Positions 1-9,022 are shown, numbered from the stretch's first letter. The stretch is DNA of 64,000 nt from Actinokineospora bangkokensis (GCF_001940455.1 NZ_MKQR01000028.1:102057-166056), one strand, 5' to 3'. A program made the numbers and translations. Notes: generated from the sequence alone by a model not told the origin.

Positions 1-380
1 CCCCCGAGGACAGGCCCCACCACGCCAAGCACCCCCGTCCACACCGAGCAAGATCACCACGCCCCACGCGTCACCATCCGCAACCCCCGCCCACCCAAGG
101 GGCTCTGGTCCCTTGCGGCCAGTCTACTGAGGACCCCTCCCGCCCACCCCCGCGACGATCTTGCCTGTGGACAACTCGCCCACCATCGGGTGATGCCACC
201 CCACCCCGTTCGCACTGGGCGAAACGACCGAAACCTCCTCCACGGACAGTCACCCCCGGCGAACAGCAAGCTCATGTGACCGCCATCGCACGAAACCGAG
301 TTGCTCCGGGCGCGTCCGCAAGCGCATGCTTGTAGCTACCAACTAATTGGGTGTTGCAAGCAACTCGGGGAGTGCTCATC
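1..380. other. Intergenic region left of marR
   Basis: No convincing gene is visible. Short open frames here use codons that are rare in this genome (AGG, TTT, TGT). The plus strand of the first 250 bases is C-rich and G-poor, like the 3' flanks seen after panC and znuB, so it may be the 3' flank of a gene outside the window; that is inference. The right end holds the marR operator candidate. Confidence 0.5.
328..361. promoter_or_regulatory. Inverted repeat, probable MarR operator
   Basis: Two 15-base arms (328-342 and 347-361) match at 11 of 15 positions as an inverted repeat around a 4-base spacer; the arms begin GCTTG and end CCAA. It ends 19 bases before the marR start codon. MarR proteins usually bind such palindromes over their own promoter, so this is the expected autoregulatory site. 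Confidence 0.6.
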
Positions 381-905
381 GTGGGTGTGCCGGACGAGGG
401 GGCGGGTGGGGAGCTGTCCCCGGCGGACCTCGAGCGGGGGACGCGGCTGGCCAACGCGCTGTTCGGCATGGGCAAGCAGCAGGCCAGCGTGGCCGCCCGG
501 ATGAGCAAGGGCGGGCTGGACCGGTCCGCGATCGTGCTGCTCAAGACGTTGGTGCACCTCGGGCCGAGCCGTTCGCGGGCGCTCGCCGAGGAGGTCCACT
601 CCGACCCGTCCACGGTCAGCCGCCAGGTGGCGGGGCTGGTCCGGGACGGCCTCGTCGAGCGCCGCGCCGACCCGGCGGACGGCCGCGCCAGCCTGCTGGC
701 CGCGACCGACCGCGGGGTGGCGCTGCTCGACGCCCAGCGCGCCCGCTTCGCGCTGGCCATCGCCCGCGTGGTCGCCCACTGGGAGCCCGCCGACGTCGAC
801 GCGTTCATCGCGCTGTTCGAGCGGTTCCTCGACGACCACCGCGATCACCTGGCTCGACTCATCACCGAATGCGCCCCCCCGGCGCGTTCCGAAGGGGATT
901 CGTAG
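381..905 (+). CDS. MarR family transcriptional regulator
   Basis: A 174-aa winged-helix repressor of the MarR family. The DNA-recognition helix lies around residues 74-86 (DPSTVSRQVAGL) and the wing around 94-109, where RADPADGR is the usual MarR D-x-R wing motif. I chose GTG 381 because GGGGAG sits 8 bases upstream; an in-frame GTG at 351 lies inside the inverted repeat and has no ribosome site. The stop is 2 bases before the MFS pump, so the two form an operon. The likely role is to repress the pump until a toxic ligand binds. The family is clear; the ligand is unknown. Confidence 0.85.
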   Translation: MGVPDEGAGGELSPADLERGTRLANALFGMGKQQASVAARMSKGGLDRSAIVLLKTLVHLGPSRSRALAEEVHSDPSTVSRQVAGLVRDGLVERRADPADGRASLLAATDRGVALLDAQRARFALAIARVVAHWEPADVDAFIALFERFLDDHRDHLARLITECAPPARSEGDS

Positions 906-907
906 GT

Positions 908-2545
908 ATGTCCACACCGGTTCACGACGCCGCACCAGGGCAGCTGAGCCACCGCCAGATCATGACAGTCCTGTCCGGACTCATGCTCGGCATGCTGCTC
1001 GCCGCGCTCGACCAGACCATCATGGCCTCGGCGATGAAGACCATCGCCGACCAGCTGCACGGCCAGACGATCCAGGCCTGGGCGACCACCGCCTACCTGA
1101 TCACGGCCACCATCTCCACCCCGCTCTACGGCAAGCTGTCCGACATCTACGGGCGCAAGCCGATGTACCTGACCGCCATCTCGGTCTTCCTCGCGGGCTC
1201 GGTGCTCTCCGGCATCGCGGGCTCGATGTACGAGCTCGCCGCCTACCGCGCGGTGCAGGGCCTCGGCGCGGGCGGCCTCATGTCGCTGGCGCTGGCGATC
1301 ATCGCCGACATGGTCTCGCCGCGCGAGCGCTCGAAGTACCAGGGCTACTTCATGGGCATCTGGGGCCTGTCCTCAGTGGCCGGTCCGGTGGTCGGCGGGT
1401 TCTTCGCGGGCCTGCAGACCTTCGCGGGCTTCGCCGGGTGGCGCTGGGTCTTCCTCATCAACATCCCGATCGCGCTCGTCGCGCTGGTCGTGGTCGCCCG
1501 CTTCCTCAACGTCCCGCACAAGCGCGTCGACCACCGCGTCGACTACTGGGGCGCGGCGGCGCTGACCGTCGGCCTGGTGCCGCTGCTGGTCGTGGCCGAG
1601 CAGGGCCGCGAGTGGGGCTGGGCCTCGGGCCGCTCGCTGCTGATGTACGCCGTCGGCGTGCTGGGCCTGGCCGCGTTCGTGCTGGTGGAGCGCCGGATGG
1701 GCGACGAGGCGCTGCTGCCGCTGCGGCTGTTCCGCCGCCCGACCTTCGCCCTGGCCAACGTCGTCAACTTCATCATGGGCGTCGGCATGTTCGGCATGAT
1801 GATGTCGCTGCCGCTGTACCTGCAGATCGTCAAGGGCGCGACGCCGACCGAGTCCGGCCTGATGACGCTGCCGATGACCGTGGGCATCCTCGGCGCGGCG
1901 ATGGGCTCCGGCGCGGTCATCTCCAAGACCGGGCGCTACAAGGTGTTCCCGGTGGTGGGCCTGGGCGTGCTGGCCGCGGCGATGTTCCTGTTCGCCACGA
2001 TCGGCGTCGACACCCCGCTGTGGCAGTCCATGGCGATCATGTTCCTGGCGGGCATCGGCCTCGGCCTGAACATGCAGACCCTGGTGCTGGTGATCCAGAA
2101 CGACGTGCCGGTCAAGGACATGGGCGTGGCCACCTCCTCGGCGGCGTTCTTCCGCTCCATCGGCGGCACCGTCGGCACCGCGGTGTTCCTGTCCATCCTG
2201 TTCAGCATCGTGGGCGACCGGATCGCGGGCGCCTTCGCCGCGGTGCGCACCGACCCGGCGTTCCTGGCCGCGGCGGCGCAGAACCCGCAGTTCGCCGGTG
2301 GCGCGGGCGGTATCGACCTGAACAACACCGAGTTCCTGAGCACCATCGACCCGGTGCTGGCCCGCCCGGTGCTGAGCGGGTTCGCCAGCTCGCTCGACAC
2401 CGTCTTCCTGGTCGGCGGCCTGGTCACCGTGGTGGCCTTCGCGCTGATCTGGTTCCTCAAGGAGGTGCCGCTGTCGACCAAGTCGGGCATCCAGCGCGCC
2501 GCCGACGAGGACGCGGCCGAGCCGGTCCCGGCCGTGGTGCACTGA
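908..2545 (+). CDS. MFS drug efflux transporter, DHA2 (EmrB/QacA-like)
   Basis: A 545-aa membrane transporter expected to export drugs with proton antiport. Visible family marks are LDQT at 34-37, motif A (GKLSDIYGRKP, 75-85) and antiporter motif C (GPVVGG, about 158-163). Length and hydrophobic pattern fit the 14-helix DHA2 group. A loop near residues 450-490 (FAGGAGGIDLNN region) is typical of the extracellular loop before the last helices. AAGGGG 10 bases before the ATG is the ribosome site. It follows marR by 2 bases and ends at a strong terminator. The substrate cannot be read from sequence. Confidence 0.9.
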   Translation: MSTPVHDAAPGQLSHRQIMTVLSGLMLGMLLAALDQTIMASAMKTIADQLHGQTIQAWATTAYLITATISTPLYGKLSDIYGRKPMYLTAISVFLAGSVLSGIAGSMYELAAYRAVQGLGAGGLMSLALAIIADMVSPRERSKYQGYFMGIWGLSSVAGPVVGGFFAGLQTFAGFAGWRWVFLINIPIALVALVVVARFLNVPHKRVDHRVDYWGAAALTVGLVPLLVVAEQGREWGWASGRSLLMYAVGVLGLAAFVLVERRMGDEALLPLRLFRRPTFALANVVNFIMGVGMFGMMMSLPLYLQIVKGATPTESGLMTLPMTVGILGAAMGSGAVISKTGRYKVFPVVGLGVLAAAMFLFATIGVDTPLWQSMAIMFLAGIGLGLNMQTLVLVIQNDVPVKDMGVATSSAAFFRSIGGTVGTAVFLSILFSIVGDRIAGAFAAVRTDPAFLAAAAQNPQFAGGAGGIDLNNTEFLSTIDPVLARPVLSGFASSLDTVFLVGGLVTVVAFALIWFLKEVPLSTKSGIQRAADEDAAEPVPAVVH

Positions 2546-2565
2546 TCGGGCGCTGAACGCGCGGC

Positions 2566-2612
2566 ACGAGGCGGACCCCGCACCTGCTCCAGGTGCGGGG
2601 TCCGCCTCGTTT
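2566..2612. terminator. Strong bidirectional terminator
   Basis: A perfect 21-bp stem (2566-2586 with 2590-2610) closes on a 3-base loop (CTC), between two convergent genes. TTT follows on the plus strand. It should end transcription of the marR-MFS operon and may also serve the converging dioxygenase-like gene, whose stop codon begins at 2612. Confidence 0.85.
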
Positions 2613-3436
2613 CAGACGGCCACGACCAGGGTCGCGGTGTACCCGCCCGCGGTGTCGCCGGAGACGGCCGCGAGCTGGGAGGTCCAGCCGTCGCTGAAGA
2701 CCATGTCGCGCGCGAGGCTGGTCCGGGAGAGGTTGCCGGTGCTCCGGGAGTAGCCGTCGGTGGCGTAGACCTGCTTGCACGCCTCCTCCGGCAGCGCCAG
2801 CTGCGACGTCTTGACCGGGTCGCCCGCCGAGGTGGCGTCCGCGAGGGAGCGGTAGACCTCGAAGTGCACGTGCGGCCAGCGCCCGGAGTAGGCGGCGGGG
2901 AAGATCGAGGTGAAGCTGACCCTGCCCGCGGTGCCGGCCTCTTGGACGCCGCGCAGGTAGTTCTCGCCGGTGAGGCCGCGGGCGTAGAGGGAGTAGTTGC
3001 CGTCGCGGTCGCAGTGCCAGAGGTAGACCGCCGAACCCGCCAGCGGGGTGCCCGCTCCCGCGTCCATGACGGTCAGGTCGATGGTCAGGGGGACGCCCTG
3101 GGCGGTCGTGGTGGAGGACCCGAAGCTGGAGCGGATGTCCGAGCGGACGATGCCCGACTCGGTGAGCGCGTTCGGCCCGTTGCTGCCGTCGCCGGGGTAC
3201 GGGCCCGCGGTCTCGTCCGGGATCTCGGTGAGGCCCGCGGCCACCGCTGACCCGCTGGTGGTGGTCGTCGCGCCGGACGAGCCGGTGGCGGCGGGGGCGC
3301 AGGCGGCCACGGCGGCCAGGCCCGCGCCACCCAGCAGGGCGAGCACGCGGCGGCGGCCGAGGGTGGCCAGGTCGAAGGCGAGACCCCGGTCGTGGTCGCT
3401 CGCCTGGGTGTCCGGGATGTCCTGGTCGGGGTGCAT
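2612..3436 (-). CDS. Secreted intradiol dioxygenase-like lipoprotein
   Basis: A 274-aa protein resembling intradiol ring-cleavage dioxygenases (protocatechuate/catechol dioxygenase fold). The N-terminus carries a twin-arginine stretch (LGRRRVL, 27-33), a hydrophobic segment and a lipobox-like AVAAC ending at C46, so it is probably a Tat-exported lipoprotein. All four expected non-heme Fe(III) ligands are present: Y148 (DGNYS), Y183, H189 and H191 (WPHVHF). The start at 3436 gives a short cytoplasmic leader before the Tat motif. It stands alone, without catabolic genes around it. Extracytoplasmic members of this family are widespread in actinobacteria and their substrates are mostly unknown. 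Confidence 0.8.
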   Translation of the reverse strand: MHPDQDIPDTQASDHDRGLAFDLATLGRRRVLALLGGAGLAAVAACAPAATGSSGATTTTSGSAVAAGLTEIPDETAGPYPGDGSNGPNALTESGIVRSDIRSSFGSSTTTAQGVPLTIDLTVMDAGAGTPLAGSAVYLWHCDRDGNYSLYARGLTGENYLRGVQEAGTAGRVSFTSIFPAAYSGRWPHVHFEVYRSLADATSAGDPVKTSQLALPEEACKQVYATDGYSRSTGNLSRTSLARDMVFSDGWTSQLAAVSGDTAGGYTATLVVAV

Positions 3437-3501
3437 GGGACCAGGGTCGCCGCCGGAACCGGGTGGGGGCTGGGGCGCGGCTGTGCGCCCGCTGTGACCC
3501 C

Positions 3502-3525
3502 GGGCCCCGGGTCGTCCCGGGGCCC
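3502..3525. terminator. Perfect GC hairpin
   Basis: A 10-bp perfect stem (GGGCCCCGGG with CCCGGGGCCC) around a TCGT loop, in the gap between ppa and the dioxygenase-like gene. There is no T-run. It may terminate ppa transcripts together with the neighbouring hairpin, or be an mRNA 5' structure. Confidence 0.4.
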
Positions 3526-3560
3526 CGCGCGGACCCGACCCGGCGCGGGTCAGGTCCGGT

Positions 3561-3584
3561 GTCCGGGCCCCGCGGGCCCGGGAC
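3561..3584 (-). terminator. Hairpin after ppa
   Basis: Five bases beyond the ppa stop (read on the minus strand) lies a stem of 10 pairs with one bulged C and a 3-base loop. It lacks a U-tract, which is common for actinobacterial terminators. A likely ppa terminator. Confidence 0.5.
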
Positions 3585-3588
3585 CCGG

Positions 3589-4086
3589 CTAGTGCAGGGT
3601 CAGGCCCGACTCCTTCAGGCGCTTGAACGAGCGCTCGATCTCGGCCTCGGCCTCGGAGCGGCCGACCCAGTTCGCGCCCTCGACCGACTTGCCCGGCTCC
3701 AGGTCCTTGTAGACCTCGAAGAAGTGCTGGATCTCCAGGCGGTGGAACTCCGCGAGGTGGTGGATGTCGCGCAGGTGCTCGGTGCGCGGGTCCTTGGCGG
3801 GCACGCACAGCACCTTGTCGTCACCGCCCTTCTCGTCGGTCATGCGGAACATGCCGATCGCGCGGGCGCGGATCAGGCACCCGGGGAAGGTCGGCTCCTG
3901 CACCAGCACCAGGGCGTCGAGGGGGTCGCCGTCCTCGCCCAGGGTGTTGTCGATGAAGCCGTAGTCGGCCGGGTACTGGGTGGCCGTGAACAGCGTGCGG
4001 TCGAGGCGGATGCGACCCGTCTCGTGGTCCACCTCGTACTTGTTCCGGTTCCCCTTGGGGATCTCGATGGTGACGTCGAACTCCAC
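3589..4086 (-). CDS. ppa: Inorganic pyrophosphatase (family I)
   Basis: A 165-aa cytoplasmic enzyme hydrolysing pyrophosphate to phosphate, which pulls forward nucleotide and activation reactions. The signature DGDPLD is at residues 52-57, with the preceding ADYGFI stretch (40-45) and E/K/Y residues typical of family I. The length is the usual bacterial size. The start is GTG. It is divergent from dacB, as in M. tuberculosis (Rv3628/Rv3627c), with a palindrome between the two genes. Confidence 0.97.
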   Translation of the reverse strand: MEFDVTIEIPKGNRNKYEVDHETGRIRLDRTLFTATQYPADYGFIDNTLGEDGDPLDALVLVQEPTFPGCLIRARAIGMFRMTDEKGGDDKVLCVPAKDPRTEHLRDIHHLAEFHRLEIQHFFEVYKDLEPGKSVEGANWVGRSEAEAEIERSFKRLKESGLTLH

Positions 4087-4126
4087 GCCGTCCCTCGCTC
4101 GTCTCGGCTGCCGTTTGCTACCTCAC

Positions 4127-4141
4127 TAGTGTGGACCACAC
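4127..4141. promoter_or_regulatory. Palindrome over the ppa/dacB divergent promoters
   Basis: TAGTGT (4127-4132) is a plausible plus-strand -10 box for dacB. The perfect palindrome GTGTGGACCACAC (4129-4141) overlaps it, between the two divergent start codons. A repressor bound there could act on both genes. No regulator is assigned. Confidence 0.4.
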
Positions 4142-4212
4142 CGGACGGGCGGCCGGCACCGATCCCGACCGGCGGGGTGTGACGTTCGCAGGCCACCAGG
4201 GGAGGACCACGC

Positions 4213-7200
4213 GTGCCCGAGCAGGACCCGGACGGGCGGAGGCCGTCGGACGGCGGTCGGCGGCAACCTGGTGACCAGCCGAAACGTCCCCAGGACGTGC
4301 CCGACACCACCCCGGCCTGGCCCGCCGCCGACGACTCCGGCTGGCCCGGCCAGGACGACGACACCCCCGCCACCGGCGCTCCCGAGCCCCGCCGCGACGC
4401 CCCCGGGACGCCTGGGAGTGACGAGGACCACGTCCCGCAGGCCCCCGCCGACCCGGTGAAGCCGTCCACCCACCCGGGTGAAACCCCCGCCGCGGCCGCG
4501 TGGCCGACCACCGGCGACCCGGACGAATCCGTCTCAGCGGACGAAACGCCCGTCGCGGGGTGGCCCGACGCGGACCACCCCGCCGACGCCGACGAGCCAG
4601 CAGATGACGCCCCGGCGGACGACGACGCCGCCGGGTGGCCGGAGGAGCCGACCGCCGAGCCTGGGTCTCCGGCCGAGGCCGAGCGCGGCACGAGCGCGCC
4701 TCAGGCGTCGTCGGAGGAGTCTGAGGGCGAGCAGCCTGCGCAGCCCGCCGCGGCGCCCGCGGACGAGGAAACCCCAGCTCAGCAGGCTGAAGAGCAGTCC
4801 GCTCCGCCGGTGGACGCCGAGCCTGCGCCGTCGCAGGAGGTCTCTCCCGCGAGCGCGGATGCCGATGCGGCGACCCCCGCAGCGCCTGCGCAGGGCACAG
4901 ACCCCGAGCGGCCGGAGGCTGCGAACCCGGCCCCAGCGGCTCCCGCTTCGAGCGAGGATGCCGAGCGGCAGCGGCCTGGTGAACCCCAGGCAGCGCCTTT
5001 GACCAGCGCCGATGCGGACAGTGAGCCGCAGCCGGAGACCGAGCCGAGCCCGGAGTCGGAGTCGGAGTCGGCTGAGGGCACTGGCGTCCAGTCTGATGAC
5101 GAGCCGACCCCTGCCCCTGCGGTGCCTGCCGGCAGCGCCGGTGGTGAGGACGAGCAGCCCGCCTCGGGGGCTGAGTCGAGCCCCGAGGCGCCCGCGGACG
5201 CTGCGGATGAGTCGTCCGCTGCTGCGCGCGCGGAAGGGGAGTCCGAGCGCGAGCTGGCCCCGGGTGGGGATGCTGCTGCTGGGCAGGCCCCTGCGCGCGA
5301 GGGGGCTGAACCGGGTTCCGAGGCGCTGGCCGGTGCGGATGTCGAGGACGGGCAGGCTGCCGCCGCGCGCCCGGAGGCTGAGCCGGAACCCGAGCCGGCC
5401 GCAGGTGCGGACACCGACGGTGAGCACCCTGCCACCGCACCGCCGGATGCTGAGTCGAGCCCGGCCCAGGACACGGGTGTCGAGCGGGAGCTTTCTGCTG
5501 GTGCCCAGGCTGGGGACGAACCTGATCCGGGTGGGGATGGTGCCGAGGACGGGTCGGAGGCGACCGCGCCCGGCACGGGTGCGGGGCAGGAACCGGTCGC
5601 TGGTGCGCGGGCCGACGCCGACCCCGGCCAGGACGAACCTGGACCGAGCGCTGGTGCTGAGCCGGAGCGGGCCACCGACGCGCGGGTGGAGGACGAGCCC
5701 GAGCGCGGAGCGCCAGAGGCGGGTGCTGAGCACCAGCCCGCTGACGTGGAGGCGCCGGAGTCCGATGAGCCCGAGCAGGGCATCGAGGGTGACCAGCACG
5801 CGGAGGACGCGGACGCCGAGCCCACCCCCGCAGAAGCGCAGGAGACCAGCTCGCCGGACGGGTCGGCCGAGCCTGAGGCTGATCACCCCGGCAGTGAGCC
5901 CGGGGCTCCCCGGGCCGAGGACGTCGAGCCGCCCGGGGCGACCCGCGAGCTGCCCACGTTCACCTTCAGCTGGAACGCGCCGCAGCCCGTCGAGGACCTC
6001 GACGTCGACCCGGGTGTCGAGCGCGTCGACCCGGAGCAGGTCGCAGGCGTCTACCGCCTCGTCGACGACCTCGACGAGGACGCCCTCGACGAGCACGAGG
6101 CCTTCGCCGACGCCGAGGCGGGCGGTGAGCGCGAGGCCGCGGCGCCCGACGCCCCGACCCCGGCCGACCGCTGGGACAGCTCCCGCGCCGAGCCGCAGGA
6201 TGAGGCGGCGGAAGGCCGGGACCAGCCTCATCAGGCCCAGGACGAGCCGGCTGATAGTCCTGAGCAGGCCGAGCGCCAAGCCCACGACGAGTCCCCGGTT
6301 GAGACGCCCGGTGCTGAGGATGAGCCGGGCGCTGACGCTGAGCCGTGGAGTGCTCCCCGGTCCTGGGGCAGCCCACGGGATGACGCGGCCGAGGACCGAG
6401 GGCTTGCCGAGCGCTGGGCTCACGACGATGGTGCCGAGAACCGCGGCGAGACGGTCCCGGCGGAGCCCGAGCCGTGGGGTGCCGCCCAGCCCGGGGACAG
6501 CTCCCAGGGCGAGGCGGAGGACCAGGGGGAGCCGGAGCGCTGGCATCCGGCTCGGGATGGCGCTGAGGTCCGGGGTGAGGCGCCCGGCGAGCGCGAGGAC
6601 CGGGGCGGCGAAGCGCCGAGCGGCGGGGACCCCGGGTCGGGAGGGCAGGCCGGTGCGGCGCCCGCTGGGGCGACGCAGGAGTTGCGCAGGCCCGACAGCG
6701 GGGCCGAGGAGACCCAGTTCGTCCGGCCGGTGGACCCGGCCGCGCTGGTGCGGCCGCCGGAGCAGCCGACCCGGGTGACGCGGCCGGTGCCGCCGGAGTC
6801 CGCCGCGGAGCGGACGACGATCACACCCCTGCCGCCGATCCCGGCCGAGGACGACGTCGCGGGCCGGGGGCAGGCGGAGGACCGCACCGCGCCGCACCGG
6901 CGGCCGCAGGACCCGGACCGGACGGCACCCAACCGCAGGCCGGGCTGGGGGCGGGCGCCGGGTGCGCCGCCGCAGCGGTCGGAGGGCGTGGGCCCGGAGC
7001 GCGTCGGGTTGCGGGGGCCGCAGGGTGAGCGGACCCGCTTCGTGCCCCCGGAGGCGCCGGGGGAGCGGACGCAGGTGACCGGGATGGCGCCGGTGGGCCG
7101 CGTGGCGCCGCCGGAGTCGCCCGCCGAGCGCACCCAGGTGGCACCGGCGGTGCCGGACCGGGGTGGCGAGCGCACCCGGGAGCCGTCCTGGTCCCCCGAG

Positions 7201-8994
7201 CGCACCCAGGCGGCGACTGGTCCGGGTGCGGATCGGACGGGCGAGCGCACGCAGGTCGCGCCCGGCGCGTGGACCGGGGACCGCGGCCAAGCGGCGCCAG
7301 GCGTGGCGGAGCGGTCCGGTGAGCGCACCCGGGGTGGCGATCGGACCGGTGAGCGCACGCAGGTCGCGCCCGGGTCGGTGTCGCGGGCGGGGGACCGGGA
7401 CCAGGCGCCGGGGGTGGCCGCGCGCGCCCCGGGGGCGGACCGGACCGGTGAGCGGGCCCGGGTGGCGCCTCGGGTGCCGGAGCAGGCCGCGGAGCGGACG
7501 CAGTACATCGCGGCCGTGGAGCCGGAGCGGGCGGCGCCGCGGCGGATCCTGCCCGCAGGTGAGGCCAAGGCGGAGCCGGAGGGCGAGGAGCGGGGCGCGC
7601 CCGCGAAGTCCCGGCGCGGGGTGCTCGTCGCTGCGGTGGTCGTGGTGGTGCTCGCGCTGGCGGCGGGTGCCGTGTTCCTCGTGCCGGGGTTGGCCGACAA
7701 GCTGGGCATCGGCGGCGGGGTGCCCGCTGCCGACATCGCGCCCGCGCCCCCGGCGGTCGAGTTCAACCCGACGCTGCGGGGGCCGTCGGCGCAGGGGGCG
7801 GCGCCGACGCCCGCCGGGGTGCAGGCGGCGTTGGCCGGGCCGATCGCGGACCCGGCGCTGGGGACGCTGACCGGTGAGGTGCTGGACCCGGCCACCGGGC
7901 AGGTGCTGTTCTCCCAGGACCCGAAGACGCCGCTGGTGCCCGCCTCGACCACGAAGCTGCTCACCACCGCGGCCGCGCTGCTGGCGCTGCCGCACGCCGA
8001 GCAGCTGACCACCAAGGTCGTGCAGGGCGACAAGCCCGGGACGGCGATCATCGTCGGCGGCGGGGACGTCACGCTGAACTCGCTGCCCGCGGGCAAGCAG
8101 TCGGTGTACGCGGGGTCGGCACACCTGGACGACCTCGTCAAGCAGGTGAAGGCCACAGGCGGGGTGGACACCGTGCTGCTGGACCTGGACCGCTACACCG
8201 GCGACCCGCTGGCGAAGGGGTGGCTGGAGGCCGACATCGCGGGCGGCAACATCACCCCGATGGTCCCGGCGATGCTCGACGGCGGCCGCTCCGACCCCAC
8301 CAAGGACGTCTCGCCGCGGTCGGCGAACCCGGCGCGGTCGCTGGCCGAGGAGTTCGCCCAGCGGCTCGGCGCGACCGTCCCGGCCAAGGCGACGGCGCAG
8401 GCGCCCGAGGGGGCCAAGGTGCTCGGCGAGGTGCGGTCGGCGCCGGTCGTGGAGCTGGTGGACAACGCGCTCCAGCGCTCGGACAACGTCCTCGCCGAGG
8501 CGCTGGCGCGGGAGGTGGCGCGCGCCAAGGGCAAGCCGGTGTCGTTCACCGGCGCCCGCGACGCGGTGCTGCAGGTGTTGCAGGAGAACGGCTTCGACAC
8601 CACCGGCGTGGTGCTGGCCGACGGCAGTGGACTGTCCACCGAGAACAGGATCTCCGCCGACCTGCTCGTCGAGGTGCTCAAGGTCGCCGCCGCCCCGGAC
8701 GGGTCGGACCCGCGCGCGGCGAAGCTGCGGCCGCTGCTCGGCGGGCTGCCCGTCGCGGGCGGCAGCGGCACCCTCGCGGGCCGGTACGCCGGCCCCCAGT
8801 CCGCGATCGGCAAGGGCTGGGTGCGGGCCAAGACCGGCACCCTGTCCGGGGTCAACTCGCTGGCCGGGGTGGTGCTCGACACCGACGGCCGGGTGCTGGT
8901 GTTCGCGCTGATGTCCAACGGCTCGGTGTCGACCTCGGCGCGGCCGGCGCTGGACGCCGTGGCGGCCGCGCTGCGCGGGTGCGGCTGCCGCTGA
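4213..8994 (+). CDS. dacB: PBP4-type D-Ala-D-Ala carboxypeptidase with giant disordered N-terminus
   Basis: A 1593-aa type II membrane protein. Residues 1 to about 1125 are almost entirely Ala, Pro, Glu, Asp and Gly and look disordered and acidic; roughly 865-1105 carries about ten ERT(Q/R) repeats. A single membrane helix follows a basic patch (about 1137-1159). The extracellular C-terminus is a peptidase S13/PBP4 domain with all three active-site motifs: STTK (1245-1248), SDN (1423-1425) and KTG (1540-1542). It should trim or cleave peptidoglycan cross-links. The GTG start has AGGGGAGGA about 6 bases upstream. The M. tuberculosis orthologue (Rv3627c) is under a third of this length, so the tail is the oddity. 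Confidence 0.92.
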   Translation: MPEQDPDGRRPSDGGRRQPGDQPKRPQDVPDTTPAWPAADDSGWPGQDDDTPATGAPEPRRDAPGTPGSDEDHVPQAPADPVKPSTHPGETPAAAAWPTTGDPDESVSADETPVAGWPDADHPADADEPADDAPADDDAAGWPEEPTAEPGSPAEAERGTSAPQASSEESEGEQPAQPAAAPADEETPAQQAEEQSAPPVDAEPAPSQEVSPASADADAATPAAPAQGTDPERPEAANPAPAAPASSEDAERQRPGEPQAAPLTSADADSEPQPETEPSPESESESAEGTGVQSDDEPTPAPAVPAGSAGGEDEQPASGAESSPEAPADAADESSAAARAEGESERELAPGGDAAAGQAPAREGAEPGSEALAGADVEDGQAAAARPEAEPEPEPAAGADTDGEHPATAPPDAESSPAQDTGVERELSAGAQAGDEPDPGGDGAEDGSEATAPGTGAGQEPVAGARADADPGQDEPGPSAGAEPERATDARVEDEPERGAPEAGAEHQPADVEAPESDEPEQGIEGDQHAEDADAEPTPAEAQETSSPDGSAEPEADHPGSEPGAPRAEDVEPPGATRELPTFTFSWNAPQPVEDLDVDPGVERVDPEQVAGVYRLVDDLDEDALDEHEAFADAEAGGEREAAAPDAPTPADRWDSSRAEPQDEAAEGRDQPHQAQDEPADSPEQAERQAHDESPVETPGAEDEPGADAEPWSAPRSWGSPRDDAAEDRGLAERWAHDDGAENRGETVPAEPEPWGAAQPGDSSQGEAEDQGEPERWHPARDGAEVRGEAPGEREDRGGEAPSGGDPGSGGQAGAAPAGATQELRRPDSGAEETQFVRPVDPAALVRPPEQPTRVTRPVPPESAAERTTITPLPPIPAEDDVAGRGQAEDRTAPHRRPQDPDRTAPNRRPGWGRAPGAPPQRSEGVGPERVGLRGPQGERTRFVPPEAPGERTQVTGMAPVGRVAPPESPAERTQVAPAVPDRGGERTREPSWSPERTQAATGPGADRTGERTQVAPGAWTGDRGQAAPGVAERSGERTRGGDRTGERTQVAPGSVSRAGDRDQAPGVAARAPGADRTGERARVAPRVPEQAAERTQYIAAVEPERAAPRRILPAGEAKAEPEGEERGAPAKSRRGVLVAAVVVVVLALAAGAVFLVPGLADKLGIGGGVPAADIAPAPPAVEFNPTLRGPSAQGAAPTPAGVQAALAGPIADPALGTLTGEVLDPATGQVLFSQDPKTPLVPASTTKLLTTAAALLALPHAEQLTTKVVQGDKPGTAIIVGGGDVTLNSLPAGKQSVYAGSAHLDDLVKQVKATGGVDTVLLDLDRYTGDPLAKGWLEADIAGGNITPMVPAMLDGGRSDPTKDVSPRSANPARSLAEEFAQRLGATVPAKATAQAPEGAKVLGEVRSAPVVELVDNALQRSDNVLAEALAREVARAKGKPVSFTGARDAVLQVLQENGFDTTGVVLADGSGLSTENRISADLLVEVLKVAAAPDGSDPRAAKLRPLLGGLPVAGGSGTLAGRYAGPQSAIGKGWVRAKTGTLSGVNSLAGVVLDTDGRVLVFALMSNGSVSTSARPALDAVAAALRGCGCR
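6805..7510 (+). repeat. ERT(Q/R) repeat region inside dacB
   Basis: About ten in-frame copies of a short motif, E-R-T-Q/R followed by V-x-P or similar, spaced roughly 15-35 residues apart. The unit is conserved in protein more than in DNA. It lies just before the membrane helix, in the predicted cytoplasmic tail. Confidence 0.7.
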
Positions 8995-9022
8995 GGGACC
9001 GGTGGGCCTTGTGCGGCTCGGG

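Noticed and set aside
54-275. Short minus-strand frame near the left edge
   Set aside because: Uses AGG, TTT and TGT codons that real genes here avoid, and has no ribosome site or motif.
6805-7510. Regular repeats that might be read as a CRISPR array
   Set aside because: The repeats are conserved in protein, uneven in DNA and spacing, and lie within an open reading frame; the 144-bp repeats at 18087 are likewise coding.
4534-8124. Long minus-strand frame opposite dacB
   Set aside because: Low-complexity shadow of the Ala/Pro/Glu-rich tail, without motifs. The plus frame has the ribosome site, membrane helix and catalytic motifs.
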